From Streptomyces sp. YPW6 (GTDB lineage Bacteria > Actinomycetota > Actinomycetes > Streptomycetales > Streptomycetaceae), in assembly GCF_018866325.1 (NCBI RefSeq), contig NZ_CP076457.1, forward strand, positions 4,623,001-4,687,000: a stretch of DNA of 64,000 nt, written 5' to 3'. The notes under the pieces are model-generated. The model did no database searches and had not been told where the DNA came from. It saw only the letters and a program-made list of their open reading frames with translations. Both the position numbers and the translations under genes were made by a program. Of this stretch, positions 27,519 through 35,530 are shown piece after piece (position 1 is the first letter of the stretch; every line of letters begins with the position of its first letter).

Positions 27519-27910
27519 CTCGCAGTCCCCCCTCCCCAGGAGCCCCCTTGAACGCGTTCAAGGGGCAACTGTGAGGAACCCTAAGGGATTGCGGCAGGCG
27601 GCGAGGGGGTTGTTACCGGACCGGAATGCTTGGCTGGAAAGCGCTCTCTGGCGGGTCTCCCTTCGATGACGGGGCGGCCCCGCAGCCCCCGGTGCCGCCG
27701 GGGGCTGCGGGCCTCCGGTGCGCGATCGCGAGAGGGTTTTCGAAGATCTGTGTGGGCGGCGTGTGTGAGAGCCGAATTGCTGGGAACACGGATCTTCGCA
27801 ACGAGATCCTGGCGATATTCGGAGCCGGGACATTCCGGTGGGGTGCACGAGGCCGTTGTGGAGTGCAGGCGCATACGCGTCTGAACCGACTTGACGATGG
27901 GAAACGAAAA

Positions 27911-28066
27911 ATGATCATTCTTGGGCTTATTCTGCTGATCATCGGCCTGCTCGTCGGCATGGGGCTGCTGACGACGATAGGTGGAATCCTCATCCTGGTC
28001 GGGGCCATCCTGTGGATTCTGGGTGCGACCGGCCGTGCCGTCGGCGGGCGAAAGCACTTCTTCTGA
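27911..28066 (+). CDS. DUF6131-type very small membrane protein
   Basis: 51 residues, two hydrophobic stretches (MIILGLILLIIGLLVGMGLL and GGILILVGAILWILG) and the conserved tail 'GRAVGGRKHFF'. This closely resembles the actinobacterial DUF6131 family (family named from memory). It has a GGGAAACG-type ribosome-binding site and ends before two hairpins. Function unknown; probably an inner-membrane peptide. Confidence 0.82.
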   Translation: MIILGLILLIIGLLVGMGLLTTIGGILILVGAILWILGATGRAVGGRKHFF

Positions 28067-28087
28067 GCCGCCGCTCCCGGAAAAGCG

Positions 28088-28162
28088 GGAATTCTGCCGG
28101 TGAGGCGGAATTCCGTGAAATGCGGGCGGGCCGCGACGTGTAGTCGTCGCGGCCCGCCCGCA
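28088..28162. terminator. Two consecutive hairpin terminators
   Basis: First: GGAATTCTGCC / GGCGGAATTCC at 28088-28114 with one G-T pair. Second: a perfect 17-bp stem TGCGGGCGGGCCGCGAC at 28121-28162 with an 8-nt loop. They end the DUF6131-type gene and, from the other side, the pmt-like 3' remnant. They fall in a 306-bp gene-free stretch (28067-28372). Confidence 0.85.
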
Positions 28163-28169
28163 TGTTCGC

Positions 28170-28265
28170 GTTCTCCCCGCTACACCCACGTATCCAGCCA
28201 CATCCGGTCCCGCCACAGGTCCTCCGGGATCGACGTCCGGGTGGAGAGTGGCCAGAGCTGGACGA
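28170..28265 (-). pseudogene. Detached 3' end of a second, diverged pmt gene (copy 1 of a direct repeat)
   Basis: 69 bp (28170-28238) are identical to 29158-29226, the end of the intact pmt gene. A further ~27 bp are about 75% identical and then similarity stops. On the minus strand it encodes LWPLSTRTSIPEDLWRD and a terminal WLDTWV before the stop, versus FWPLYTGTSIPEDLWRD in the intact gene. The divergence pattern suggests a homologous gene end from another source, not a simple local copy. Confidence 0.75.
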
Positions 28266-28372
28266 GGTCTCTCGCGCTCTACCTCGGAGGCCATCTAGCG
28301 GACCAGATGCCCCTTGACCCTGATGGCTACGCCGGGCCGTCTCCGGGCCGTCAGGCCGTCCGGACGGCTACG

Positions 28373-28936
28373 TCAGGTGTACAGGCGGGCATGCGCGGAA
28401 CCGGCGAAACTCATCATCTGAGATTGCAGGGCGGAGGTCCTTCCGTCATAGCGGGGTGTTCCACTCGGCGTGCGCGCTCCGTCTGTCGGCGCTTGCTCCA
28501 ACCACGCGTCAACATCCTCGATCAGCGCATGATGGCTGGTGTAGACGGCGTTCGTGAGATCAGTGACGGCTGTCTGTTCGTCGTCGGGCAGCATGAGCCG
28601 CAGGACCCATTCAGCCGCCTGCATCTCCCGTATCCGATCGTGGACGGTGGCTTGCTCGGCCCGGAGCTCGTCCACACCCGGGGCAGAGGTGTGCACGTGC
28701 TGCCGCACGATCCGCATCTGGCGGCGTGCAGCATCAACGGACAGGATCAGATCGGAGTAGGCCGCGCGCCTGCGCGCTGTGGTCTCAGCGGCATGAGCGG
28801 CGCTCTGTTGCAGCTGGGCCACTTCGACGTGAGCGCGTGCTTGGAGACGGGCGCTGGCCCAGCTGGTGAGGGCTCCGACGACGGCCCCGCTGGCGCCGAG
28901 CGCCGCCCCTACGACTACTGCCCACTGCCCGTCCAT
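28373..28936 (-). CDS. Hypothetical protein: N-terminal membrane helix plus coiled coil
   Basis: 187 aa. One membrane helix (WAVVVGAALGASGAVVGALTSW) is followed by a long helical region (ARLQARAHVEVAQLQQSAAH... RRAAYSDLILSVDAARRQMR). I do not know a function; proteins like this are scattered in Streptomyces accessory genomes. The Met at MDGQW is preferred because the helix follows directly. The gene is the only one between the two pmt 3'-end copies, so it probably arrived with that segment. Confidence 0.7.
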   Translation of the reverse strand: MDGQWAVVVGAALGASGAVVGALTSWASARLQARAHVEVAQLQQSAAHAAETTARRRAAYSDLILSVDAARRQMRIVRQHVHTSAPGVDELRAEQATVHDRIREMQAAEWVLRLMLPDDEQTAVTDLTNAVYTSHHALIEDVDAWLEQAPTDGARTPSGTPRYDGRTSALQSQMMSFAGSAHARLYT

Positions 28937-29095
28937 AGCGCAGACGTTAGGCCCGTCAGGACCCGCCGGGGATACTTTCGCGGATCTTCCCGACAGCCTT
29001 GTGCGCGTGGCGTGTTCGGACGTCGAAGAAGCCTGATTGCGCATAGATGGCACATGAAGGGCGACGGCGCCGAGGGAGCCGCCTGTGGGACGTCA

Positions 29096-29155
29096 GGTGA
29101 CGGTCCATCGGGCACCGTCACCGACCGGGCCCGGCACCATCAGGTGCCGGGCCCG
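29096..29155. terminator. Double hairpin between the inserted segment and pmt
   Basis: GGTGACGGT/ACCGTCACC at 29096-29122, then a perfect 13-bp stem CGGGCCCGGCACC with loop ATCA at 29126-29155. It stands just past the pmt stop codon and is a likely pmt terminator. Confidence 0.8.
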
Positions 29156-29157
29156 CC

Positions 29158-29226
29158 GTTCTCCCCGCTACACCCACGTATCCAGCCACATCCGGTCCCG
29201 CCACAGGTCCTCCGGGATCGACGTCC
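29158..29226. repeat. Copy 2 of a 69-bp direct repeat (3' end of pmt)
   Basis: Exact match to 28170-28238. It spans the last ~20 codons and stop of pmt plus 10 bp beyond. The two copies bracket ~920 bp holding one gene and a hairpin pair, an arrangement like attL/attR after insertion at a gene 3' end. Confidence 0.9.
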
Positions 29227-30937
29227 CGGTGTAGAGCGGCCAGAAGTAGATGAAGTTCCAGATGACGAGGAGCACCAGCACGCCCACCGCGATCGCCCCC
29301 AGGGTGCGGCGGCGTTCGCCGGTGGGGTCGTGGGCGGTGAGGCCCAGTTCGGCGCGGGCGCCCGTGCCTGCCGCCGGGCCCGCGATCGCGCCCAGCATCA
29401 TGCTGACCGCCAGGCAGAGGAACGGGACGAACACCACCGCGTAGAAGAGGAAGATGGTCCGCTCCTGGTAGAAGAACCAGGGCAGCCAGCCCGCCGTCAC
29501 CCCGCAGGCGATCGCGCCCGCCCGCCAGTCGCGGCGGAAGAACCAGCGCCACAGCACGTACGCGAGGGCGAAGGTCGCCAGCCACCACAGGAGCGGGGTG
29601 CCGATGGCCAGGACCTCGGCGGCGCACTTGCCCGTGGACGACTCCGCGCAGCCCGTTTGTTCCTCGTAGAAGTAGGAGACGGGGCGGCCCAGGACCAGCC
29701 AGCTCCAGGGGTTGGACTCGTACGTGTGGCCCGAGGTCAGGCCGACGTGGAAGTCGTACACCTGGTTCTCGTAGTGCCACAGGCTGCGCAGCCAGTCCGG
29801 GAACAGCCAGCTCCAGGAGGAGTCCTTGCCCTCGGTGGCCGCCCAGTCGCGGTAGTAGCCCTTGTCCGTGACGATCCAGCCGGTCCAGGACACGACGTAC
29901 GTGACGATCGCGACCGGCACCGTGGAGACGAAGGCGGGGATCAGGTCGCGGCGCAGCACGGCCTGGTACGGGTGCACGGCCCCGGCCGTCCGCCGGGCCC
30001 CCACGTCCCACACCACCGTCATCAGGCCGAACGCGGCCAGGACGTACAGGCCGTTCCACTTCGTGGCGAAGGCCAGACCCAGCATCACGCCCGCCGCGAG
30101 ACGCCACGGCCGCCACCCCAGGCGCAGCGTCTCCGCCACCCGGGCGTGCGGGCGCAGCACGCCCTCCTCGTCCACCGGCAGCGCGCCGGCCAGCCTGCGA
30201 CGGGCGTGGTCCCGGTCCACCACCAGGCAGCCGAACGCCGCCAGCACGAAGAACATGACGATCAGGTCCAGCAGCGCGGTCCGGCTCATCACGAAGTGCA
30301 GACCGTCCACCGCGAGCAGCAGACCCGCCAGGCAGCCCAGGAACGTCGAGCGGAACAGGCGCCGGCCGATCCGGCAGAGCAGGAGGACCGAGAGCGTCCC
30401 GAGCACCGCCACCATGAACCGCCAGCCGAACGGCGTGAAGCCGAACAGCTGCTCACCGAAGCCGATGATCCACTTGCCGACCGGCGGGTGCACCACATAA
30501 CCCGGGTCGGTCGGGATCGGGACGGAGGACGGGTCGTTCAGGATCTGCTTGTCGACGTCCTTGGGCCAGGACCCCTCGTACCCCTGGTTGACCAGCGCCC
30601 ACGCGTCCTTCGCGTAGTACGTCTCGTCGAATATCACCGCGTGCGGCCGGTCCAGCTTCCAGAAGCGCAGCAGGCCCGCGACGAGTGTCACCAGCAGCGG
30701 GCCGCCCCAGCCGGACCAGCGCACGAGCCGGTCGGCCATGTGCGGAGGGATCGCGAGCACCGACCACACCTGCCGTCCGGGCCGCGTGTACGGCGGGTCC
30801 AGCCGGTCGCGGAGCGAGGTCTCCGGGCGCGGTACATGGCCGAAGCGGCGCAGCCGCCGTTGCCAGGAGGTCGGCTGTTCGCCGGGCGCGTCCCCGGCGT
30901 CGTGGCCCCGCTGGGTCTCGGGTGCGGTACTCGTCAC
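29168..30937 (-). CDS. pmt: Polyprenyl-phosphate-mannose:protein O-mannosyltransferase
   Basis: 589 aa GT39-type membrane glycosyltransferase with about 11 helices. The catalytic DE motif lies in the first outer loop (VIFDETYYAKDAW), followed by 'HPPVGKWIIGFGEQLFG' and the FMVAVLGTLSVLL helix, all PMT hallmarks. In actinobacteria Pmt mannosylates Sec-exported proteins using polyprenyl-phosphate mannose. GTG start; it is divergent from rsmI with a 62-bp shared promoter region, the arrangement I recall from S. coelicolor. Its 3' end is duplicated 1 kb away. Confidence 0.93.
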   Translation of the reverse strand: MTSTAPETQRGHDAGDAPGEQPTSWQRRLRRFGHVPRPETSLRDRLDPPYTRPGRQVWSVLAIPPHMADRLVRWSGWGGPLLVTLVAGLLRFWKLDRPHAVIFDETYYAKDAWALVNQGYEGSWPKDVDKQILNDPSSVPIPTDPGYVVHPPVGKWIIGFGEQLFGFTPFGWRFMVAVLGTLSVLLLCRIGRRLFRSTFLGCLAGLLLAVDGLHFVMSRTALLDLIVMFFVLAAFGCLVVDRDHARRRLAGALPVDEEGVLRPHARVAETLRLGWRPWRLAAGVMLGLAFATKWNGLYVLAAFGLMTVVWDVGARRTAGAVHPYQAVLRRDLIPAFVSTVPVAIVTYVVSWTGWIVTDKGYYRDWAATEGKDSSWSWLFPDWLRSLWHYENQVYDFHVGLTSGHTYESNPWSWLVLGRPVSYFYEEQTGCAESSTGKCAAEVLAIGTPLLWWLATFALAYVLWRWFFRRDWRAGAIACGVTAGWLPWFFYQERTIFLFYAVVFVPFLCLAVSMMLGAIAGPAAGTGARAELGLTAHDPTGERRRTLGAIAVGVLVLLVIWNFIYFWPLYTGTSIPEDLWRDRMWLDTWV

Positions 30938-30999
30938 CGCGCCATCGTAGGGAACGCACCTGTGCGAAGGGTGTTGCCCGTGCTGCGAGGATGGCTGTT

Positions 31000-31905
31000 G
31001 TGACTGGAACGACTGGAACGCTCGTGCTCGCAGGGACCCCCATCGGCGATGTGGCGGACGCCCCGCCCCGCCTCGCCGCCGAACTGGAGCGGGCCGACGT
31101 CGTCGCCGCCGAGGACACCCGGCGGCTGCGCCGTCTCACCCAGGCGCTCGGCATCCACACCTCGGGGCGTGTCGTCTCCTACTTCGAGGGGAACGAGTCC
31201 GCCCGGACGCCGGAGCTGGTGGAGGCCCTCACCGGCGGTGCGCGCGTGCTGCTCGTCACGGATGCCGGGATGCCGTCCGTCTCCGATCCCGGGTACCGGC
31301 TCGTCGCCGCCGCCGTGGAGCAGGACATCCGGGTCACCGCCGTCCCCGGGCCGAGCGCCGTACTCACCGCCCTCGCCCTGTCCGGGCTGCCCGTCGACCG
31401 GTTCTGTTTCGAGGGTTTCCTGCCGCGCAAGGCCGGTGAACGGCTCTCCCGGCTCCGCGAGAACGCCGACGAGCGGCGCACCATGGTCTTCTTCGAGGCC
31501 CCCCACCGGCTCGACGACACCCTCGCCGCCATGGCGGAGGTCTTCGGCGCCGAGCGCCGCGCCGCCGTCTGCCGCGAGCTGACCAAGACGTACGAGGAGG
31601 TCAAGCGCGGCCCCCTCGGTGAGCTGGCGGTGTGGGCCGGGGACGGGGTACGCGGCGAGATCACCGTCGTCGTCGAGGGCGCGGCCGACTCCGGGCCCGA
31701 GGAACTGGACGCCGAGGAACTGGTGCGGCGCGTACGGGTGCGCGAGGAGGCGGGGGAGCGGCGCAAGGAGGCCATCGCCGCCGTCGCCGCCGCGGCCGGG
31801 CTGCCGAAGCGGGACGTGTTCGACGCGGTGGTCGCCGCCAAGAACGCAGAGAAGGTCGCCGCCAAGAACGCGGAGAAGGCGGCCGGGAGCGGCCCGAAGG
31901 CTTAG
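31000..31905 (+). CDS. rsmI: 16S rRNA (cytidine1402-2'-O)-methyltransferase RsmI
   Basis: 301 aa tetrapyrrole-methylase fold. TLVLAGTPIGDVADAPPR at the N-terminus, AAEDTRRLRRL, 'LLVTDAGMPSVSDPG' and 'VPGPSAVLTALALSGL' are diagnostic RsmI motifs. The GTG is preferred over an ATG 9 nt upstream because GCGAGG then has normal spacing. The C-terminus is an extended Ala/Lys tail with a duplicated AAKNAEK unit. It methylates the ribosomal P-site nucleotide C1402. The 3' end, including the stop region, is duplicated downstream. Confidence 0.93.
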   Translation: MTGTTGTLVLAGTPIGDVADAPPRLAAELERADVVAAEDTRRLRRLTQALGIHTSGRVVSYFEGNESARTPELVEALTGGARVLLVTDAGMPSVSDPGYRLVAAAVEQDIRVTAVPGPSAVLTALALSGLPVDRFCFEGFLPRKAGERLSRLRENADERRTMVFFEAPHRLDDTLAAMAEVFGAERRAAVCRELTKTYEEVKRGPLGELAVWAGDGVRGEITVVVEGAADSGPEELDAEELVRRVRVREEAGERRKEAIAAVAAAAGLPKRDVFDAVVAAKNAEKVAAKNAEKAAGSGPKA

Positions 31906-31961
31906 CGCGTACGGGCGGGGCGGCCGGGAGCAGCCCGAAGGCTTTGCGCGTACGGGCGGGG
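31880..31961. repeat. 41-bp tandem duplication of the rsmI 3' end
   Basis: Unit 1 (31880-31920) includes the rsmI stop codon; unit 2 (31921-31961) is the same 41 bp with two substitutions, one turning the TAG into TTG. It begins a 342-bp gene-free, repeat-rich stretch (31906-32247). Confidence 0.85.
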
Positions 31962-32057
31962 CGGCCGTGGGGTGCCCACTGCGGGCCGCACGGCCCTGGC
32001 TGCGGCTGTGTGTGCCTGCTGTGGCGGCCGCGGCGGTGCCTGCTGTGGTGCCCTCTT

Positions 32058-32111
32058 GCCGGATGCCGGATGCCGGATGCCGGATGCCGGATGCCGGATG
32101 CCGGATGCCGG
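32058..32111. repeat. Heptamer array (GCCGGAT)7 plus GCCGG
   Basis: Seven exact tandem 7-bp units. On leaving the array there are two copies of a 12-bp GGTGGTGCGTGC unit and a partial third, then the next heptamer array. Confidence 0.95.
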
Positions 32112-32151
32112 TGGTGCGTGCGGTGGTGCGTGCGGTGGTGCCCACTGCGTT

Positions 32152-32200
32152 GCCGCCTGCCGCCTGCCGCCTGCCGCCTGCCGCCTGCCGCCTGCCGCCT
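32152..32200. repeat. Heptamer array (GCCGCCT)7
   Basis: Seven exact units, same length and same GCCGNNT form as the array 40 bp upstream. It ends 48 bp short of the stop codon of the serine hydrolase on the opposite strand. Confidence 0.95.
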
Positions 32201-32247
32201 GTCGACGTCGCCGGGATCGCGGTCGGCACCCGCATCTCCCCCGGCGC

Positions 32248-33453
32248 TCAGGGTGTCCGGGTCAGCAGGTCGTACGCCGTCGCCACGAACGTGTCCGCCC
32301 GGTGCACCCGCCGCGTCGCCGTCGCCGCCACCGCGAGCCCCGTCCCCGGGCGGAAGCCCAGGAACGCCTGCTGGCCGAGCGTCGCCCCGGCGTGGAAGAG
32401 GACCGGGCCGTACGGGGACGGGTGGTGGAACCAGGTGAGCGTGTGGGTGTGAGCGTGCCGCCATCCGCGTCGCAGCACCGGGCGCTGCACCTCCGCCAGC
32501 GGGCCGGCCAGCGCGGGGTCCAAGGGTGCGCCACCTGCCGACGCTTCCCATCCAGGCAACGCCGAATCGGTCGACGCCCGTTCCGTGAACGCCAGGTCTG
32601 CCGACGCCAGGTCTGCCGACGTCGGGTCCGTGAGCGCCCGTTCCGTGAACGCCGCGTCCCGGGTGCCGGGCGTGTCCGCCACGCCCGCATGCGCCTCCAG
32701 GAACGTCAGCAGGTCCAGCGGCGTCGCCCGGACCGCGCCCGCCGCCCCGAAGCCGCCGGTGTCCAGCGCGGGCACCGGGGTGCCGTCCCGGCGGTGACCC
32801 ACCGCGTCCGTGCCGTCGGGGCACGTCCGCAACCGGGTCGCGCCCAGGCCCAGCGGGGCCAGCACCTGCTGGTGCAGCAGGACCTCCCACGGGGTTCCGG
32901 TGGCCGCCACCAGGGTGTGGCCGAGGACCGAGACGGCGAAGTTCGAGTAGTGCCAGCGGGTGCCGGGGCGGTGACGCGGGCGGGCCCGCAGGAAGGCCCG
33001 GACCACCCGGTCGGCCCGGTAGCCGCCGTACGGGTCGGTCGACCAGCGGGGCACCGCCTGCGGGTAGAAGTCGGCGGGCAGGCCCGGCAGCCCCGAGGTG
33101 TGGGTGACCAGGTGGCGCAGGGTGATCCGGCGTACCGCCGGGTGCACCGGGAAGCCGGGGGCCAGCAGGTCCGCCGCCCGGTCCTCGTAGCGCACCCGGC
33201 CCTGTGCCACCAGCCGGGCCAGCAGCAGCCCCGCGTACGGCTTCGACGCCGAGCCCAGCTCGTAGGCCAGGAGGTCGCGGGGGACCGGGCCCGGCTCCGC
33301 GCTCCCGCCGGTGTGCACGGTGCGCACCCCGTTCCGGCTGACCGCCAGCACCAGGTCGGGCGCGTCGACGGCCCGCGCCGCCTCGGCCAGGAGGCGGGCG
33401 GTGGCGGCCGGGGAGCCGGGGGCGGTCACCGGGGCCGCCGTCGTGTCCGTCAT
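32248..33453 (-). CDS. Serine hydrolase (beta-lactamase/DD-peptidase family), last gene of the peptide cassette
   Basis: 401 aa. Ser-x-x-Lys is SASK (ELGSASKPYAGLLLARL, near residue 66), and Tyr-x-Asn is YSN in 'TRWHYSNFAVSVLGH'. The segment 'HLVTHTSGLPGLP' and a C-terminal HAG stretch in 'VLFHAGATLGQQ' complete a class C/esterase fold. No signal peptide, so probably cytosolic. A degenerate insert (ALTDPTSADLASADLAFTERA) arises from ~15-bp DNA repeats. The start overlaps the stop of the upstream gene (ATGA). In this context it could be a peptidase or acyl-transferring enzyme acting on the small peptide; that is inference. Confidence 0.85.
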   Translation of the reverse strand: MTDTTAAPVTAPGSPAATARLLAEAARAVDAPDLVLAVSRNGVRTVHTGGSAEPGPVPRDLLAYELGSASKPYAGLLLARLVAQGRVRYEDRAADLLAPGFPVHPAVRRITLRHLVTHTSGLPGLPADFYPQAVPRWSTDPYGGYRADRVVRAFLRARPRHRPGTRWHYSNFAVSVLGHTLVAATGTPWEVLLHQQVLAPLGLGATRLRTCPDGTDAVGHRRDGTPVPALDTGGFGAAGAVRATPLDLLTFLEAHAGVADTPGTRDAAFTERALTDPTSADLASADLAFTERASTDSALPGWEASAGGAPLDPALAGPLAEVQRPVLRRGWRHAHTHTLTWFHHPSPYGPVLFHAGATLGQQAFLGFRPGTGLAVAATATRRVHRADTFVATAYDLLTRTP

Positions 33454-34391
33454 GCCGGGGCCGGGGAGGCGGAGAGGCCGGACAGGGCGCGGGACATCGC
33501 CAGCGCGGAGGCGAACGCGGCGACCAGCGTCGGGTGGTAGACCAGGTCGAACACCGACTCCGCGTCCCCCTCCGGCATCCCGCCGACCACCGGCATCGCC
33601 CCGTCCGGCTCCTGGGCCTGCGCGAACCCGGCCCAGGCCGCCGGGTCCAGCGTCGGTTCGGGCAGGCAGGCGTCGACCACCAGCAGCTCGCCGAGCAGGT
33701 CCCAGCGCTTCAGGTCCAGCCAGTCGTCCAGCCAGACCGGCAGCCAGAGGGTCAGGTACTCCGCGATGTCGGTGGGGAGCCCGGCCGGTTTCTCGCCCCA
33801 GTCGGTGAGGTGGAAGACCGTGTGCGTGATGTCGTAGCCGATGTGTCCCTCGACCGTCCACGGCTCGGCCCGGTGCGCCAGCCAGGTGTGGGCCAGCGCC
33901 GCCGTCTCCGGAACGCTCGGCTCCACCCCGAACCGCCGCTCGATGGCGCTGAGGCCGAGCCGCCGCACCGGCAGCACCTCCAGCGCCGCCCAGCTGGCCA
34001 GGCGGTGGTTGAGCCGGATCGCGGACTCCAGGTCCGGCTGCCGGTAGCCCAGCTCCCGGAACGGTACGTAGACCTCCAGCGGCACCGGGGAGAGCGGTTC
34101 GCGCCGCTGGCCCTCCAGCAGCCGTTTCCCGGAGCCCAGCAGCTCGTGCCAGGCGTGGTCCAGGAGCTTGTGGGCGAGGGAGGACTGCTGCGAGCCGGCC
34201 ACCCCCTCGCGGAAGATGACCTTCCCGATCAGCGCCAGCTCGCCCAGCGGCTTGAACCGGTCCAGCATCCCCGCCTCCGGGGACGGATCCGCCTCCAGCC
34301 GGAAGCCCTCGCGGTGTTCGTACAGCCAGCCCAGGGCCTTCGCCCCGACGTCGTGGATCTGCTGGATGCCGGTGGTGGTGCCGCTGCTCAT
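33450..34391 (-). CDS. HTVFHLTDWG-motif protein 1 (DUF6895-like)
   Basis: 313 aa, soluble and mostly helical. It shares with the next gene a conserved core: LKPLGELA-like start (here FKPLGELALIGK), 'WLAHRAEPWTVEGHIGYDITHTVFHLTDWG', 'LWLPVWLDDWLDLKRWDLLGELLV' and a terminal 'YHPTLVAAFASALAMS'. The His-rich HTVFH motif with the Asp-Trp could bind metal or substrate. I recall such proteins as DUF6895; no function is known to me. ATGA overlaps on both sides place it in the middle of a coupled operon. Confidence 0.75.
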   Translation of the reverse strand: MSSGTTTGIQQIHDVGAKALGWLYEHREGFRLEADPSPEAGMLDRFKPLGELALIGKVIFREGVAGSQQSSLAHKLLDHAWHELLGSGKRLLEGQRREPLSPVPLEVYVPFRELGYRQPDLESAIRLNHRLASWAALEVLPVRRLGLSAIERRFGVEPSVPETAALAHTWLAHRAEPWTVEGHIGYDITHTVFHLTDWGEKPAGLPTDIAEYLTLWLPVWLDDWLDLKRWDLLGELLVVDACLPEPTLDPAAWAGFAQAQEPDGAMPVVGGMPEGDAESVFDLVYHPTLVAAFASALAMSRALSGLSASPAPA

Positions 34392-35530
34392 GGGGTGTGC
34401 CTTTCCCGGCCGGGAGTCGTTTCGCGGGTCTGCTCGCCGGTCTGCTCGCGCGTCTGCTCGCGGGTCTGTTCGCGGGTCTGTTCGTCGGCCCGGGTGCCGG
34501 TCCGCTCGTCTGTCCGCTCGCCTGCCCGCCGCAGTGAGTCGAGGGACAGGGCCGCCGCGAAGGCCGTCACCAGCGTGGAGTGGTAGCAGTCGATGAAGGG
34601 GTACGGGTCGGGCGACGGGTCCTCGGCCGGCACACCCGTCTCCGGGACGCAGCCGGTCGGATGCTGGACGTCGGCCAGCACCGGCCAGACCGCGTCCAGC
34701 AGCTCCGCCGGAGCCGGGCCCGGCAGCGACGCGGCCACCGCCAGCAGCTCGCCGGTCAGGTCCCACTGGCCGCTCTCCAGGCAGCCGTCCGCCCACGCGG
34801 GCAGCCAGGTCCGCAGATAGCCGTCGATCCTCCCCGGCACCCGGTCGGGCATCCGGCCCCAGTCGGTGAGGTGGAAGACGGTGTGGGTCAGCGCGTAGCC
34901 GGAGGGGCCCTCGAACATCCACGGCTCGGACAGACCGCCCAGCCAGGTCCGGGACAGCACACCGCCCGCGTCCGTGTGGGTCACCACCCCCACCCGCCGC
35001 TCGGAGTTGACCAGCCCCAGCTGACGGTTGGCGTGCTGCTCGGTGTGGGCCCAGGCGCGGGTCGCGGTGAGCGGGCGGGCCAGCGCCTCGAAGCCCTCGT
35101 GGCGCAGCCCGTACCCCGCGAAGGCGGCGTAGATCTCGTACGGGTACGCGGCGAACGGCTCGGCGCGCAGCAGCTCCAGGAGCAGTGCGCCCTCGTGGAC
35201 CTGCTCCCAGGCGTACGCGACGAGGTCCCCGGCCCTCTCGTGCTCGGGGGTGCCGGGCGCGGTCGTGCGGCGGATCGTCGAGCAGAGCTGGGCCAGTTCG
35301 CCCAGGGGCTTCAGCGTGGCGTTGACCTGGGTGTGGGGCTCCAGGACGTCGTCGGGGAGCGCGAAGCGCGGGCGGTGCGCGTCGGTCCAGGCGAGGGCGG
35401 AGCTCAGGACGCCGGGGAGCACCGCGAGCGCGGCCCCGGGGAAGGAGCCGCGCTCGCGGGCCGGGCGGCCCTCCGGGCCCGGTCCCGGCCCGGAGCGGCC
35501 CTGCGGGTCCTGGGTCGCGGTCGTCGTCAC
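34388..35530 (-). CDS. HTVFHLTDWG-motif protein 2 (DUF6895-like paralog)
   Basis: 380 aa paralog of the adjacent gene: LKPLGELAQLC, 'WLGGLSEPWMFEGPSGYALTHTVFHLTDWG', 'TWLPAWADGCLESGQWDLTGELL' and 'YHSTLVTAFAAALSLDSL'. It differs by a Pro/Gly-rich N-terminus of ~45 residues and a C-terminal tail of REQT tetrapeptides encoded by 12-bp tandem repeats. The pair may form a heterodimer. The GTG start overlaps the previous stop (GTGA). Function unknown. Confidence 0.75.
   Translation of the reverse strand: MTTTATQDPQGRSGPGPGPEGRPARERGSFPGAALAVLPGVLSSALAWTDAHRPRFALPDDVLEPHTQVNATLKPLGELAQLCSTIRRTTAPGTPEHERAGDLVAYAWEQVHEGALLLELLRAEPFAAYPYEIYAAFAGYGLRHEGFEALARPLTATRAWAHTEQHANRQLGLVNSERRVGVVTHTDAGGVLSRTWLGGLSEPWMFEGPSGYALTHTVFHLTDWGRMPDRVPGRIDGYLRTWLPAWADGCLESGQWDLTGELLAVAASLPGPAPAELLDAVWPVLADVQHPTGCVPETGVPAEDPSPDPYPFIDCYHSTLVTAFAAALSLDSLRRAGERTDERTGTRADEQTREQTREQTREQTGEQTRETTPGRERHTP

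Noticed and set aside
28170..28238. The repeated 69-bp block considered as a tRNA-type attachment site
   Set aside because: It encodes the end of Pmt and does not fold as a tRNA; no integrase gene is present in the window.
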